Assembly (NCBI GenBank): GCA_964547135.1
Contig: CAZJMK010000010.1
Location: 1-64,000, forward strand
From: JAJXSS01 sp964547135
GTDB lineage: Bacteria > Planctomycetota > Phycisphaerae > Phycisphaerales > Phycisphaeraceae
DNA: 64,000 bases
Direction of reading: 5' to 3'
In this document: positions 17,370-29,126 of the stretch, piece after piece
How the letters are laid out: every line of letters begins with the position of its first letter
Numbering within the stretch: the first letter of the stretch is position 1
Program-made: the position numbers and the translations under genes
Notes under the pieces: model-generated
Databases searched by the model: none
Seen by the model: only the letters and a program-made list of their open reading frames with translations
What the model was told of the DNA's origin: nothing

Positions 17370-17768
17370 GTGGCCAAGTGGCCAAGTGGCCAAGTGGTCA
17401 AGTGGCCAAGTGACAGAACCGTATTTGGTAGTTAGCGCCGCGATTTATCGCGTTGTTAGAAGTGGCCAAGTGGCCAAGTGGTCGAGTGGTCAAGTGACAG
17501 AGCCGTATTTGGTAGTTAGCGCCGCGATTTATCGCGTTGTTAGAAGTGGCCAAGTGGNNNNNNNNNNNNNNNNNNNNNNNNNNNNNNNNNNNNNNNNNNN
17601 NNNNNNNNNNNNNNNNNNNNNNNNNNNNNNNNNNNNNNNNNNNNNNNNNNNNNNNNNTAGTTAGCGCCGCGATTTATCGCGTTGTTAGAAGTGGCCAAGT
17701 GGCCAAGTGGTCAAGTGGCCAAGTGCCGGAACGATATTTGATCGTTAGCGCCGCGATTTATCGCGTCT
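17370..17768. repeat. 84-bp tandem repeat (family A) spanning a scaffold gap
   Basis: Each unit is a run of GTGGCCAA/GTGGTCAA octamers followed by GTATTTGGTAGTTAGCGCC and the palindrome CGCGATTTATCGCG. The GTTAGC marker falls at 17431, 17515, 17660 and 17744, giving an 84-bp period on both sides of the gap. Single copies occur at 28195-28268 and 33695-33775. The open frames crossing it contain unknown residues and are not genes. Confidence 0.92.
17558..17657. other. Assembly gap (100 N)
   Basis: Exactly 100 unknown bases inside the 84-bp tandem array. This is a scaffolding placeholder, so the true copy number is unknown and the left and right parts of the window are joined by inference of the assembler. 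Confidence 0.99.
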
Positions 17769-17855
17769 GCCTTGATGCGACGTGACGCCCCATGTCACCA
17801 ACCCCCGATAAAGCGCAGGCTTTGGAGAAGTTTCAGGGGTCGATGAAAATCCGCC

Positions 17856-17905
17856 TTGACTTTTTGCCAAACTGTTGTATCATCGGTGATATAACTATTT
17901 GGCAA
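17856..17905 (+). promoter_or_regulatory. Promoter overlapped by a 42-bp LacI-type palindrome
   Basis: A -35 TTGACT (17856-17861) and -10 TATCAT (17878-17883) with a 16-bp spacer precede the LacI gene. Centred at 17884.5 is a long dyad: outer arms TTGCCAAA (17864-17871) and TTTGGCAA (17898-17905), inner arms GTTGTATCA and TGATATAAC (17874-17895) with one mismatch. The dyad covers the -10 element, so autorepression is likely. Confidence 0.7.
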
Positions 17906-17910
17906 ACCCA

Positions 17911-18930
17911 ATGAGCGTCACCCTACGATCCATTTCGGACTACACCGGCCTGTCGCTGCCGACCATCAGTCAGGCCCTGAACAACACCGGGCGCATTTCC
18001 CCGCAGACCCGTGCCACGGTGCTCAAGGCTGCCGCCAAGCTGGGCTATCGCCCCAACGGGTTGGCGCAGGCCATGAAGGCGGGTCGTTTCAACACCCTTT
18101 CGCTCATCATCGGCGGGCAGAGCAAGTCGCACGGCTTTGGCTGGATGCCCGCTTCGCTGATGCACGGCATCGAAGTCGAAGCCGCCCAAGCCGACCTGGC
18201 GATTCAGGTGGCGGCGGTGCGTGATGAACAATTGGCCGACCCCAGTGCCATGCCGCGGATTTTGCGTCAGTGGAGCAGTGACGGCCTGCTGATGAACTAC
18301 ATCGTGGACATGCCCCCGCATATGGCGGACACCTTACGCCGTACGCATGTGCCCACGGTGTACCTCAATGTCGATGAGCCGAGCAACTGCATTCGGCCGG
18401 ACGACCACGGGGCGGCGGCCACGGCTACCCAGCAGATGCTCAAGGCTGGTCATCGCCGGGTGATGTATGTGGGCACCAATCAGGGCTGGGGCCACTACAG
18501 CCAGCAGATGCGGCTGGAGGGGTATCGACAGGCAATGCAGCAAGCGGGGCTGGAACCGATGGAGGCGCTGGTCGGTGATTACTACGCACTGAATATGAGT
18601 ATTGACATTGCCGCAGCGGTGAAGGCATATCGACCCAGTGCCCTATTGGTTTACAACGGAACCGGTGCGTTACGGGCGATGAACACCTTGCAGGGCATGG
18701 GGCTGCGTGTGCCGACGGACGTATCGCTGGTGACGTTTACGGATGACTGGTCGGATGCCAGCGGGAGTCAGCCGATCTCGGCGATGCGTCTGCCGTTTAT
18801 CGAAGTCGGTCGTTGTGCGGTGCGTCGTCTGGTGCAGTTGATCAACGATGGTCGTTCGTTCAAGGCGCAGGCTTTGCCGGCCCAGTGGTATGCCGGGCAG
18901 ACTTTCGCGCCGCATGTGTCAAACGAATGA
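17911..18930 (+). CDS. LacI-family transcriptional regulator
   Basis: A 339-residue regulator. The helix-turn-helix is at residues 3-25 (SVTLRSISDYTGLSLPTISQ), followed by a hinge and a sugar-binding-like effector domain (HRRVMYVGTNQGWGHYSQQM, then PSALLVYNGTGALRAM, and SLVTFTDDWSDASGSQPISA). The ATG at 17911 is chosen over the TTG at 17899 because the outer operator arm covers the latter; no strong ribosome site is visible. It precedes a PEP-CTERM gene, a pilin-like gene and a large Asp-box protein on the same strand, so it probably controls a polysaccharide-linked set. Confidence 0.92.
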   Translation: MSVTLRSISDYTGLSLPTISQALNNTGRISPQTRATVLKAAAKLGYRPNGLAQAMKAGRFNTLSLIIGGQSKSHGFGWMPASLMHGIEVEAAQADLAIQVAAVRDEQLADPSAMPRILRQWSSDGLLMNYIVDMPPHMADTLRRTHVPTVYLNVDEPSNCIRPDDHGAAATATQQMLKAGHRRVMYVGTNQGWGHYSQQMRLEGYRQAMQQAGLEPMEALVGDYYALNMSIDIAAAVKAYRPSALLVYNGTGALRAMNTLQGMGLRVPTDVSLVTFTDDWSDASGSQPISAMRLPFIEVGRCAVRRLVQLINDGRSFKAQALPAQWYAGQTFAPHVSNE

Positions 18931-19009
18931 GGGTCATTGGCATCGGCTGGTGCCGATTGCATCACGTGTCGGAATAGTGTCGCAAACTCATTTTACGGAG
19001 GAGGTTTTT

Positions 19010-19762
19010 ATGACGAAGTTTTCAGTCACAGCATTGACAGCCATGGTCGCAGGGGTGGTGTGGGCTGGGGCCTCGGTGGACGCAGCGGTGATGAACGGTC
19101 TGACCAGCGATGGGCGGGTCGATCGCGCCTTGACCGGGTCACCGGCACCGATGGGCAATTTCGATGGTGGAGCGACCGCCATCACGGGGTTGACCGAAAC
19201 AACGGCCCGCACCGGTCGCGGCGGAGTGTCGGGTGTCACCTACACGGTCGTCAACAGTGTGTTTGTCTTTCAGTTGCCCACGCTGGCACCTTTCGAAGTG
19301 TTTGATTCAGCCACACTGACGCTGACACTCGACAATGCGCAGAACAACGGCTTCAACATCGATTTGTATGCCTTGGGCCGACGCGCCAGCAACGCAGTGC
19401 AATTGGGCGACTTTTACATGGGCACCCTCGATGTCACCGATGCCACCCGGCTGGTTGATAACCTGATTCCTTCGGGCACGCCCCCGGCTGCCGGCACCAA
19501 GTACAACGTCGATGTGCTTAGCTACCTGACGACGCAATACGCTGGTGGTGCGGGAGCGGGACAGTTCATCTTTTTCCGCACCAGCCCGGACACGCAAAGC
19601 TCGGTGGTCGCCAGTCAAACGCAATCATCGTTCCGCATGGCGGACCACAACACGGCTGGTGATCGCCCGATCATCAACTACACCACCAGCATCATTCCCG
19701 AACCGGCATCGCTGGCGCTGTTGGCCATGGGCGGACTGATGCTCACGTTCCGTCGTCGGTGA
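19010..19762 (+). CDS. PEP-CTERM sorting domain protein
   Basis: A 250-residue exported protein. The signal peptide is at residues 1-27 (FSVTALTAMVAGVVWAGASV, then DAA), followed by a beta-rich body with no recognised catalytic motif. The C-terminal PEP-CTERM tail is IIPEPASLALLAMGGLML plus the basic cluster FRRR. The tail directs processing by an exosortase and delivery to the cell surface or matrix. The ATG at 19010 has an excellent GGAGGAGG upstream. It lies 79 bp after the LacI gene. The function of the body is unknown. Confidence 0.88.
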   Translation: MTKFSVTALTAMVAGVVWAGASVDAAVMNGLTSDGRVDRALTGSPAPMGNFDGGATAITGLTETTARTGRGGVSGVTYTVVNSVFVFQLPTLAPFEVFDSATLTLTLDNAQNNGFNIDLYALGRRASNAVQLGDFYMGTLDVTDATRLVDNLIPSGTPPAAGTKYNVDVLSYLTTQYAGGAGAGQFIFFRTSPDTQSSVVASQTQSSFRMADHNTAGDRPIINYTTSIIPEPASLALLAMGGLMLTFRRR

Positions 19763-20060
19763 AGGGGTTGATTGGACCCCCTCACCCTCCGGGAGAGTTG
19801 AAAACCTCGCCGTGGTGGGGCCGAAGAGCAAAAACGCCTTGTAATGTTGGATATCCAATAAACAGCCACGCCCTCACCCCTGCCCTCTCCCGGAGGGAGA
19901 GGGGGGCAGAAATCCCAAATGACTCAGACACCTGTTTTACCCAGAAGTGAACCTGTGTTTGGGTCGATCAACGGGTGAAGGAACGACGAATCAAACCGGT
20001 GGCCATCGGTGAAAACGGATGGCCACCCTTCTCGAAAAATCATTTTTCAAGGAGCATGTC
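19763..20060. repeat. Family J repeats between PEP-CTERM and pilin-like genes
   Basis: Facing CCCTCACCCT/CTCCCGGAGG units at 19778-19799 and 19870-19902 flank a short spacer containing GCCGTGGTGGGGCCG. No gene is visible in the rest. Confidence 0.6.
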
Positions 20061-20804
20061 ATGTCACGCTCAAAGCTTCAAGGGTTCACGTTGATCGAAT
20101 TGCTGGTGGTCATTTCCATCATCGCGCTGCTGATCGGCATATTGCTGCCGGCGCTACAGTCAGCACGGGCATCGGGGCAGGCCGCCAGTTGCATGTCCCT
20201 GCTGCGCCAGTTCGGTGTGGCCAATACGGTGTATGAAAGTGAACACAAAGGCGTCTATCTGCCCCAGTCGTATCGTGACTCGGGGACCAACTGGGTGCGT
20301 TACCATCAGAATCAACGCTACCGCGAATACATGGCCAACGCGCTCAATCAACCCATCTGGTATTCGGAATACACTGTGAAAATGCTCTGTCCGGTGTCGC
20401 GTCAGGTCCGTGATGGCAACATCAACGGTACAGCCAACCTCAGCGGGGTTTATGGTTACAACGCCCATCCGCTGGATTGGGTGTATGGTGGTTCGCCTGC
20501 GAATTCCATCCGTGCGATCACCCAGGCGAAGTTGATTCGCCCTTCGATCAAACTCATGTTCATGGACAGTTCGGAATGGAACCCCGGCCCCGGTGCCGCC
20601 TGGCTCAGCAACTGGTACACCTATGGCGATGGTATCGACTCGACACCCAGTGCCCAGCGCGGAGCTTCGTATCGCCACCCCAATCAAATATCCAACGCGG
20701 TGCTTTTTGACGGCCATGTCAAGGGCTTCAACCGCTTGGAATACACCGAAGGTGCAGCCGGTACCGGGCTGGAGGCAGCACCGCTGTTCAACCTGACCAA
20801 CTGA
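20061..20804 (+). CDS. Pilin-like protein with N-terminal methylation motif
   Basis: A 247-residue secreted or pseudopilin-like protein. The prepilin cleavage/methylation signature is GFTLIELLVVISIIALLIG at residues 8-26, with glutamate at +5, followed by the planctomycete H-Xn-DG pattern HPNQISNAVLFDGH near the C-terminus. Proteins of this type are abundant in Planctomycetota; their role, surface or secretion-associated, is not settled. The ATG at 20061 has AAGGAG 7 bases upstream. It sits between a PEP-CTERM gene and an Asp-box protein, probably in the same regulated group. Confidence 0.9.
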   Translation: MSRSKLQGFTLIELLVVISIIALLIGILLPALQSARASGQAASCMSLLRQFGVANTVYESEHKGVYLPQSYRDSGTNWVRYHQNQRYREYMANALNQPIWYSEYTVKMLCPVSRQVRDGNINGTANLSGVYGYNAHPLDWVYGGSPANSIRAITQAKLIRPSIKLMFMDSSEWNPGPGAAWLSNWYTYGDGIDSTPSAQRGASYRHPNQISNAVLFDGHVKGFNRLEYTEGAAGTGLEAAPLFNLTN

Positions 20805-20902
20805 TGAATTGATCGATCGAATGCGAAATCATTCTGCATAGCCGCACGTGGCAACGCGCGTTGATTGCAGCGCGCCAACCCTGTTAACACCGTGAGTTGA
20901 TC

Positions 20903-23887
20903 ATGAAAAACGGCATCGTTGTGTTGGTTACGTTGATGTGCTTGATGGTGATGGCAGCCGGTTTGCAGGCCGGGGTGGTGTATCGGGAGACGTTCCCTAC
21001 CGGGCCGGATGCCAAGGCCGGCGGTTGGCAATACTTCATTGACGAAAAATGCTGGAATGCATCGAGTCACCCGATTTTCGGCAATGCGCCGGGGGCGGGT
21101 GACCTTCCGCCGGTGAACAGCAAACCGGCGAGCACCGATGCCAACTGGCGCGGGTTTGTGTATTTGCCGGTGGGCGCAAGTTACCTGTTTTTCACCGATG
21201 AGTTCACGGTCAACGAGCCGGTGATCGCGCTGGGCTGGCACATGGGGCTGGGCGGCAGTGGTGACGGGGTTCACCCAGCGGTGCGTGTGCAGGTGACCGG
21301 CAGCGACGGCAAAGTGATGCAACAATGGTATGTGTCGCAGTTGCCGCTGGTGCAGGACGAAAAAGACCGGGCCACACCGATCAATAAAACCAACCCGACG
21401 CGATTCAAAATCGAAGGGTCGTTGTGGCGCAAGCTGACGGTGCAACCGCCGACGTCGCCGCAGGGTGGCAAACTGGGCTTGGAGGGTACCGAATCATTTG
21501 AGTTACCCAGTGGGCCGATGACTGCGTTTGGTTTGTATTGCTCCAAGCGCACAGCCAATCACACGTTTGATACGTTCACGGTGGAAACAGCCGGGGCGGA
21601 TGCGGCAGCAGCCAGGGAACAACCCCCGGCGATCCCTGCGTTTGCAGGGGCAGTTGTACCGGTGGCGATCAAGCCGGTGACGTTGCCTGATGCAGGTCAG
21701 CCGATGTTTGGCAATGTGGTGATTGCCGGGGGCGGGTACATGACGGGTATATACCCCAGTCGCATCAGTCCGGGGGTGGCGTATCTGACCAGTGATATGG
21801 TCGGTCCCTGGCGGCGCAGCGGGCACGATCAGCCGTGGGAATTGTTGACGGTGACTTCGACGTTCAACCCGCCGACGACCAAGCCGGCGCAACCGGGCAA
21901 CGGTGTCAGCGGTATCGCTCTGCATCCGACACAACCGCACATCGTGTTTGCCGACATGGGTGCAGGTCGGGTGTTTGGCAGTGCCAGTGGTCTGTATAAG
22001 TCCACCGATGACGGGCGCAGTTTTCATCAGGTGGTGGACGCTTACTCGGCCAGTAATTCCGATGCGGGACCGCCTGCGACCGGTTCGCGGAAGTGGGGTC
22101 CCAGTGTGTTCATGCAGGTGAATCAACCCGACATCATGTACTACGCCACCCGGCGCGATGGTTTGTTTCGCAGCAGTGATGGGGGTGATACATGGGTGAA
22201 TGTATTCAAACCGGGCAAAGCTTTGCGTAATGTCGTGGCGGACCCGACCGGGCGTGTGTTTGTGTTTGCCTTCAACGATGGTATGTACGTCAGTCGTGAT
22301 GGGGTGAGTGATTACCAGCCTGATGCGGGGTTCAATGCGCTGCTGGGCAAAAGCAAGGCAGTGACCTGGTTGCGCATCGCCGACGATGGCGTGGTTTTCG
22401 CAGCCCATGGTGATCGCATCGCGCGCTTTGATCCGATCGCTGAGCGTTGGTCGGATGTGACACCCGACATCGGCTTGGGTGATATTGAAGCGGTGGCGGT
22501 GCACGTTGGTGACTCGAACAAGGTGATCGCCACACGCTCGGAACCGGGGTTTGGTCGGCCCAAATATTTATTGCGTTCGACCGATAGCGGGCGCACCTGG
22601 CAAAACGCCCCCGTGTCACACCCGTACAACGAAGGCTGGCAGGCGGACCACGGGTTTAAGTTCAACATGGCGCCGGCGGCGGTGGAAATCGACCCCATCA
22701 ACCCATCGATAGGTTACTGTGCCGACGTATTCGGCATTTGGCAGACCGATGATTTGTGGGCGGCGACGGTGGCATGGAAGCATGTGTACCGTGGAGCGGA
22801 AAACACGGTCACGCTGGAATTGACCACGGTCCCCGCCAAACAGAACGACCCGCAACCAGCCGTATTGATCAGCGGGGTGTCGGACATTCGCGGGTTTGTA
22901 CACACGGACGTTCATCAGGTGCCGGTGCGTGGGTACATCATGGCCCCGCAGGACTGGTCCACGTATGTGACCAGTGCTGACTTTGTCGAAAATGATCCGT
23001 CGATCATGTACGTGGCCAAGTCATTGGGCATCGGCGGGGCAGGGGCACGGGGGCTTGTGTTACGCAGTACCAACGGGGGTAAAAACTGGGACATGCTCAC
23101 CAGGCCGTTGCCCAACGAGTCGGATGCGGGAGGCAAACTGGCGGTGTCGGCGACGAACAAGGGCATGTTGGTGTATGCACCTTCCAACAGCCGACCTTTG
23201 CATTACAGCCACGACGGCGGCAGCACCTGGCAGGTTGCCAAAACCAGTGAGGGTCAACCGGCACCGTGGTTACTGGATCGTGTCACCGCTTACGCTTTTG
23301 CACAGGTGTTGGCAGCGGACCGGGTGGATGGTCAGACGTTTTATGCTTACGCATGGGGTGGTGATGCGAAAAAAGGGCCGACGCAACCGGGGCTGTGGGT
23401 GTCGCGCGATGGTGGGGTGACATGGTCGATGAGTGCGACGGTGTTGCCGGGAGCCAATCCGTATGACTCGGTGTCGCCGGTGATGTTGGAAACGGTGCCG
23501 GGTGGTGCGGGTGAGTTTTACCTGGCGCTGGGCGGCGGTGGTTTGTGGCAGTCACGTGACTTTGGCGCGACGTTGCAAAAGATCGAGACGATACCGGCTG
23601 GACGACCGCTGGGCGTGGCAGTGGGGGCGGCAGAGCCGCGAGAAACCAATGCCCCGGCTACGGTGTATGCGTATGCGAAGCTGGCAAGCCCGTCAGCGGA
23701 TGATTTGCATCCGTGGGCGTTTTATCGTTCGACCGATGGCGGACAAAGCTGGCAGGTGTTGCCGGATAAAGTGGGCTACACAAGGGTGACACCAATGATT
23801 TTCGCTGCCGATCGGCAGGTGTTCGGGCGCGTGTATCTGGGTACGCCGGGCATCGGTATCTGGTACCTCGATACCGCCGGTTGGTGA
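20903..23887 (+). CDS. Secreted Asp-box (BNR) beta-propeller protein, GH74-like
   Basis: A 994-residue exported protein. The signal peptide is at residues 1-24, followed by a beta-sandwich-like domain to about 230. Two beta-propeller halves then carry at least eight Asp-box motifs (YKSTDDGRSF, FRSSDGGDTW, LRSTDSGRTW, LRSTNGGKNW, YSHDGGSTW, VSRDGGVTW and YRSTDGGQSW among them). This layout is shared by xyloglucan-active GH74 enzymes and other Asp-box proteins; a hydrolase role is inferred from the neighbourhood. The ATG at 20903 is preferred to the TTG two codons earlier. It ends the LacI-led group. Confidence 0.82.
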   Translation: MKNGIVVLVTLMCLMVMAAGLQAGVVYRETFPTGPDAKAGGWQYFIDEKCWNASSHPIFGNAPGAGDLPPVNSKPASTDANWRGFVYLPVGASYLFFTDEFTVNEPVIALGWHMGLGGSGDGVHPAVRVQVTGSDGKVMQQWYVSQLPLVQDEKDRATPINKTNPTRFKIEGSLWRKLTVQPPTSPQGGKLGLEGTESFELPSGPMTAFGLYCSKRTANHTFDTFTVETAGADAAAAREQPPAIPAFAGAVVPVAIKPVTLPDAGQPMFGNVVIAGGGYMTGIYPSRISPGVAYLTSDMVGPWRRSGHDQPWELLTVTSTFNPPTTKPAQPGNGVSGIALHPTQPHIVFADMGAGRVFGSASGLYKSTDDGRSFHQVVDAYSASNSDAGPPATGSRKWGPSVFMQVNQPDIMYYATRRDGLFRSSDGGDTWVNVFKPGKALRNVVADPTGRVFVFAFNDGMYVSRDGVSDYQPDAGFNALLGKSKAVTWLRIADDGVVFAAHGDRIARFDPIAERWSDVTPDIGLGDIEAVAVHVGDSNKVIATRSEPGFGRPKYLLRSTDSGRTWQNAPVSHPYNEGWQADHGFKFNMAPAAVEIDPINPSIGYCADVFGIWQTDDLWAATVAWKHVYRGAENTVTLELTTVPAKQNDPQPAVLISGVSDIRGFVHTDVHQVPVRGYIMAPQDWSTYVTSADFVENDPSIMYVAKSLGIGGAGARGLVLRSTNGGKNWDMLTRPLPNESDAGGKLAVSATNKGMLVYAPSNSRPLHYSHDGGSTWQVAKTSEGQPAPWLLDRVTAYAFAQVLAADRVDGQTFYAYAWGGDAKKGPTQPGLWVSRDGGVTWSMSATVLPGANPYDSVSPVMLETVPGGAGEFYLALGGGGLWQSRDFGATLQKIETIPAGRPLGVAVGAAEPRETNAPATVYAYAKLASPSADDLHPWAFYRSTDGGQSWQVLPDKVGYTRVTPMIFAADRQVFGRVYLGTPGIGIWYLDTAGW

Positions 23888-24293
23888 CCATACTGTTAAT
23901 GTGATTGACCTGCCAAGGTTGGTTAAATGAGGCATCATCTGTCGCTCTGGCAGGTGAGCGGATTTTGGTTGAATGGGCGAAAAAAGGGTGGGTTGGTCAG
24001 GTCTGAAAACGCGCGATTGTGTCGGGTATCGTTATGGGTTGAATCACCATTTCACCGTCATTGCAGATGATCTCTGCGTATGACATATCAGGGGATGCGG
24101 GGGTTTTGGGCTGTTGTGATTGACGGATTGTGCCGACATATTGACGGTTGAGTTGTGGCATTGTGGTTGCTGGATCAGGGATGTGGCGTAGAATCCCTCA
24201 AAGCGACTGCTCCGTTATCAATCGACGTTGGTCGATGCCCTCCGCAGTGAGCCTTCGCTAACCCGATCACCCTCAGCGATTGTGAGCTAAGCC
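23888..24293. promoter_or_regulatory. Gene-free stretch upstream of clpC with a possible promoter
   Basis: About 400 bp without a gene or recognised repeat. A plausible sigma-70 promoter is TTGCTG (24167-24172), a 16-bp spacer and TAGAAT (24189-24194), leaving a leader of about 90 bases. I see no CtsR- or CIRCE-type operator. Confidence 0.35.
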
Positions 24294-26876
<2,583 letters not shown>

Positions 26877-26904
26877 AGAAGTGGTCGAGTGGTTTCAAAT
26901 GTTT

Positions 26905-26935
26905 AGCGCGGACGCTTGGCGTCGGCGCTTTTTTT
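26905..26935 (+). terminator. Rho-independent terminator after clpC
   Basis: Hairpin AGCGC-G-GACGC, loop TTG, GCGTC-G-GCGCT with one G/G mismatch, followed by seven T. The stem is itself a dispersed repeat (TTTAGCGCGGACGCTTGGCG) with relatives at 30523-30548, 33893-33918 and 61648-61673. Confidence 0.8.
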
Positions 26936-26996
26936 ATATCAACATTGGGTGCCTGTGGCATGGTCGCGTGCCACAGGAGGATGCCGCTGTGGTCAG

Positions 26997-28172
26997 TCAA
27001 AAACGACTGCCCACAGGCACACGACGGCGGAGGAGTTGGCTGGACAGAAGCAGGCCGAGGATGACGACGATGATGGCGGCGATGAGGCCGGGGGTGTAGC
27101 TGTGGGTGAGGTCGTAGAGCCAGCCGCCGACGAAGGGGCCTGCGATGCCGGCGAAGCCGTAGGAGACGAAGATGAAAGGGTAGATGCGGGCGACACGATC
27201 GGCCCCGAAGTGCGAACTGACCAGGGCGGCATGAATGACGAAACTGGCACCAAAAGCCAGGCCGACGAGGATCGATTGGCTGACGAAGACCGTGGCGATG
27301 GTGGCGGGGGCAATGAGCAGCAAAAGCAGTGACAGCAAAAGAAATAGCAGGCTCAGCGGGATGACCCGGGTTTTCAGTCGATCAACAAGCACACCCCATA
27401 CAATGCGACCGGTGGCGTTGCCGATGGCAAAGCCGCTGATGGCGACGGCGGCGAGGTGGGCATCGATGTTGAGCGACAGGGCCAGCGGTTTGAGGTTGCC
27501 GATGACCAGCAGTCCGGCAAACGTGCCACAGAACATGGCAACCACCAATGCGCGAAAAAACGAATCACCCAATAACCGGCGTGTGGGTATTTTGGCGACG
27601 GGTGCGATGGTGGTTGTGGTTGGAGGAAAGCGCAAGAGCAGAGCGGCGGTAAGAATGACAAGGCCGTAGGCAATACCGATGAATCGCATGATGTCAAGGG
27701 CGCTGTAGCCCTGATCGAAAAACATTTCCGCGAGGTTGGAAAGCAGAATCGCGCCGCCGCCGAAGCCGGCGACAGCCAGACCGGTGGCCAGGCCTTGTTG
27801 GCGCGGGAACCATTTGACGCACATGACCAGTGGGCAGACGTAGCAGAACCCGGTGCCGACGCCGGCGACGAGGCTGATGCCGATGAATAAACCAAGGAAC
27901 GAGCCTTGGGAGTAGGAAGCGATGAGGTAACCCAGGGCAAAGAGCAGTCCGCCGAGGGAGGCGACGAGGCGCGGCCCGCGACGGTGGAGCAGGCGACCGG
28001 AGTAGATGGTGGTGAGGGTGAAAATGGCGATGAGGAAGCCGAAAAGCACCTGTGTTTGCGCCATGGTGAGGTGGTAGTCATCGTGCAAAGCGGGGACGAA
28101 ACTGCTCCAGGCGTAGAGGCCGCCGACGCAGGTTTGCATGAGGATGGAGGCCAGCAGAATCAGGTAGCGCAT
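26997..28172 (-). CDS. MFS transporter (OFA/oxalate-formate antiporter-like)
   Basis: A 391-residue integral membrane carrier with twelve hydrophobic segments. The N-terminal segment ILLASILMQTCVGGLYAWSS and the loop signature YSGRLLHRRGPR are typical of the OFA-like branch of the major facilitator superfamily. GVGTGFCYVCPLVMCVKWFP in the middle also fits that branch. The substrate is unknown. The ATG at 28172 is chosen; the open frame extends to 28373 through repeat DNA. It is convergent with clpC, sharing the region with the terminator. Confidence 0.85.
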   Translation of the reverse strand: MRYLILLASILMQTCVGGLYAWSSFVPALHDDYHLTMAQTQVLFGFLIAIFTLTTIYSGRLLHRRGPRLVASLGGLLFALGYLIASYSQGSFLGLFIGISLVAGVGTGFCYVCPLVMCVKWFPRQQGLATGLAVAGFGGGAILLSNLAEMFFDQGYSALDIMRFIGIAYGLVILTAALLLRFPPTTTTIAPVAKIPTRRLLGDSFFRALVVAMFCGTFAGLLVIGNLKPLALSLNIDAHLAAVAISGFAIGNATGRIVWGVLVDRLKTRVIPLSLLFLLLSLLLLLIAPATIATVFVSQSILVGLAFGASFVIHAALVSSHFGADRVARIYPFIFVSYGFAGIAGPFVGGWLYDLTHSYTPGLIAAIIVVILGLLLSSQLLRRRVPVGSRF

Positions 28173-28194
28173 GATTGGGGAGTATTGTGCAGGG

Positions 28195-28402
28195 AAGTGG
28201 TGAAGTGGTCGAGTGGTCAAGTGACGGAATTGTGTTCGGTAGTTAGCGCCGCGATTTATCGCGTCTGTATGTTGCCCAGCCGCCCTTGAGCTGGATGAAT
28301 GATGGATGATGGATAAATGATAATGGATAATGTTCAAACCAAGAGATTGAGGTCGAACACCATCTCTGAACATTATCCATCATCCATTATCCATGATCCA
28401 TC
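28195..28402. repeat. Family A unit and family F inverted repeat
   Basis: A single family A unit (GTGGTCGAGTGGTCAAGTGA, then TAGTTAGCGCCGCGATTTAT) is followed by a large dyad. GGATGATGGATAAATGATAA...GGATAATGTTC (about 28300-28332) faces GAACATTATCCATCATCCAT...CCATGATCCAT (28369-28402). The arms pair over about 30 bases. Confidence 0.85.
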
Positions 28403-28585
28403 AATCGGGGTGGAAGAAAAGGGGTCTGGAAGAAAAGGTGGAAGAAAAGGGTCGGGAGTCATATTTGACGAGGAGACGAGTGTATTGTAATGCGGGCTTA
28501 TGCCGTGACGACTTCGACAAGCTGCGGGCGGGTTGGTTTGCCATGTGATCAAACGAGGTACGGGTGGATTTGACCATCAACAACC

Positions 28586-28831
28586 GTGACACGTCGGGTG
28601 GCGGTGGCTCTGGATGATGAGGCGATCACCGCGGTGCCCTCCAGTTCAGCCACGATTGCACTCAATGTGCTGGCCAACGGTACGATTCGGGTCTCGCGCA
28701 ACGGTTTGGGCATCAGCGACACAAGCATTCAATTCGCCGCGGCGGTCAACCATGGTGTTGTGTCCGGCGGACGCATGTGCCGGCGTTGGCTGTTGATGTG
28801 GCCCAGCCCCCGGTGTGCCCCGGCTGGGTGA
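28586..28831 (+). pseudogene. Fragment of an Ig-like or VCBS-type repeat protein
   Basis: An open frame with no plausible start. Its residues (VALDDEAITAVPSSSATIAL, then NVLANGTIRVSRNGLGIS) resemble the bacterial Ig-like/cadherin-like domains of large secreted proteins (AVDDxxxTxxxxxxxIxVLANDT pattern). The frame decays into family B repeat DNA at about 28794. I treat it as a gene relic; it could also be chance. Confidence 0.35.
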
Positions 28832-29126
28832 ATATAGCCGTCGATGGCATCGGCGGTTCGTGGCATGATTCAACGAGTAACTGATGACGGGTCAACGGCG
28901 GATACCATCCGCCGCTTTGTAAACATTCCGTCGAGGGCGGCGATGCCACATCACAGGTGTACAACACAAAATCAGCAAATCAGCAAATCATCAAATCGTC
29001 AGATCATTCAATGCAGAATACCCAAGCCCTCGGTCGCCGCGGCGACCTCGTACTCGGCTTGTTTTCAAATATTCGAAATTCGAAATCCGAAATTCGACAT
29101 TTATTTCCACTTGACCACTTCCCCCA
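28794..29126. repeat. Repeat mosaic B, I and H
   Basis: Family B pieces (CAGCCCCCGGTGTGCCCCGG, CCGTCGATGGCATCGGCGG, CCGTCGAGGGCGGCGATGCC), an ATCAGCAAATCA array, family I with GGTCGCCGCGGCGACC (29035-29048), and family H (AAATTCGAAATCCGAAATTC). No gene is visible. Confidence 0.75.

Noticed and set aside
17370..17768. CRISPR-like array
   Set aside because: The 84-bp units are contiguous and nearly identical with no unique spacers, and there are no cas genes.
21503..22504. 333-codon minus-strand open frame within the Asp-box gene
   Set aside because: Antisense to a gene with signal peptide and repeated Asp-boxes; no motif of its own.
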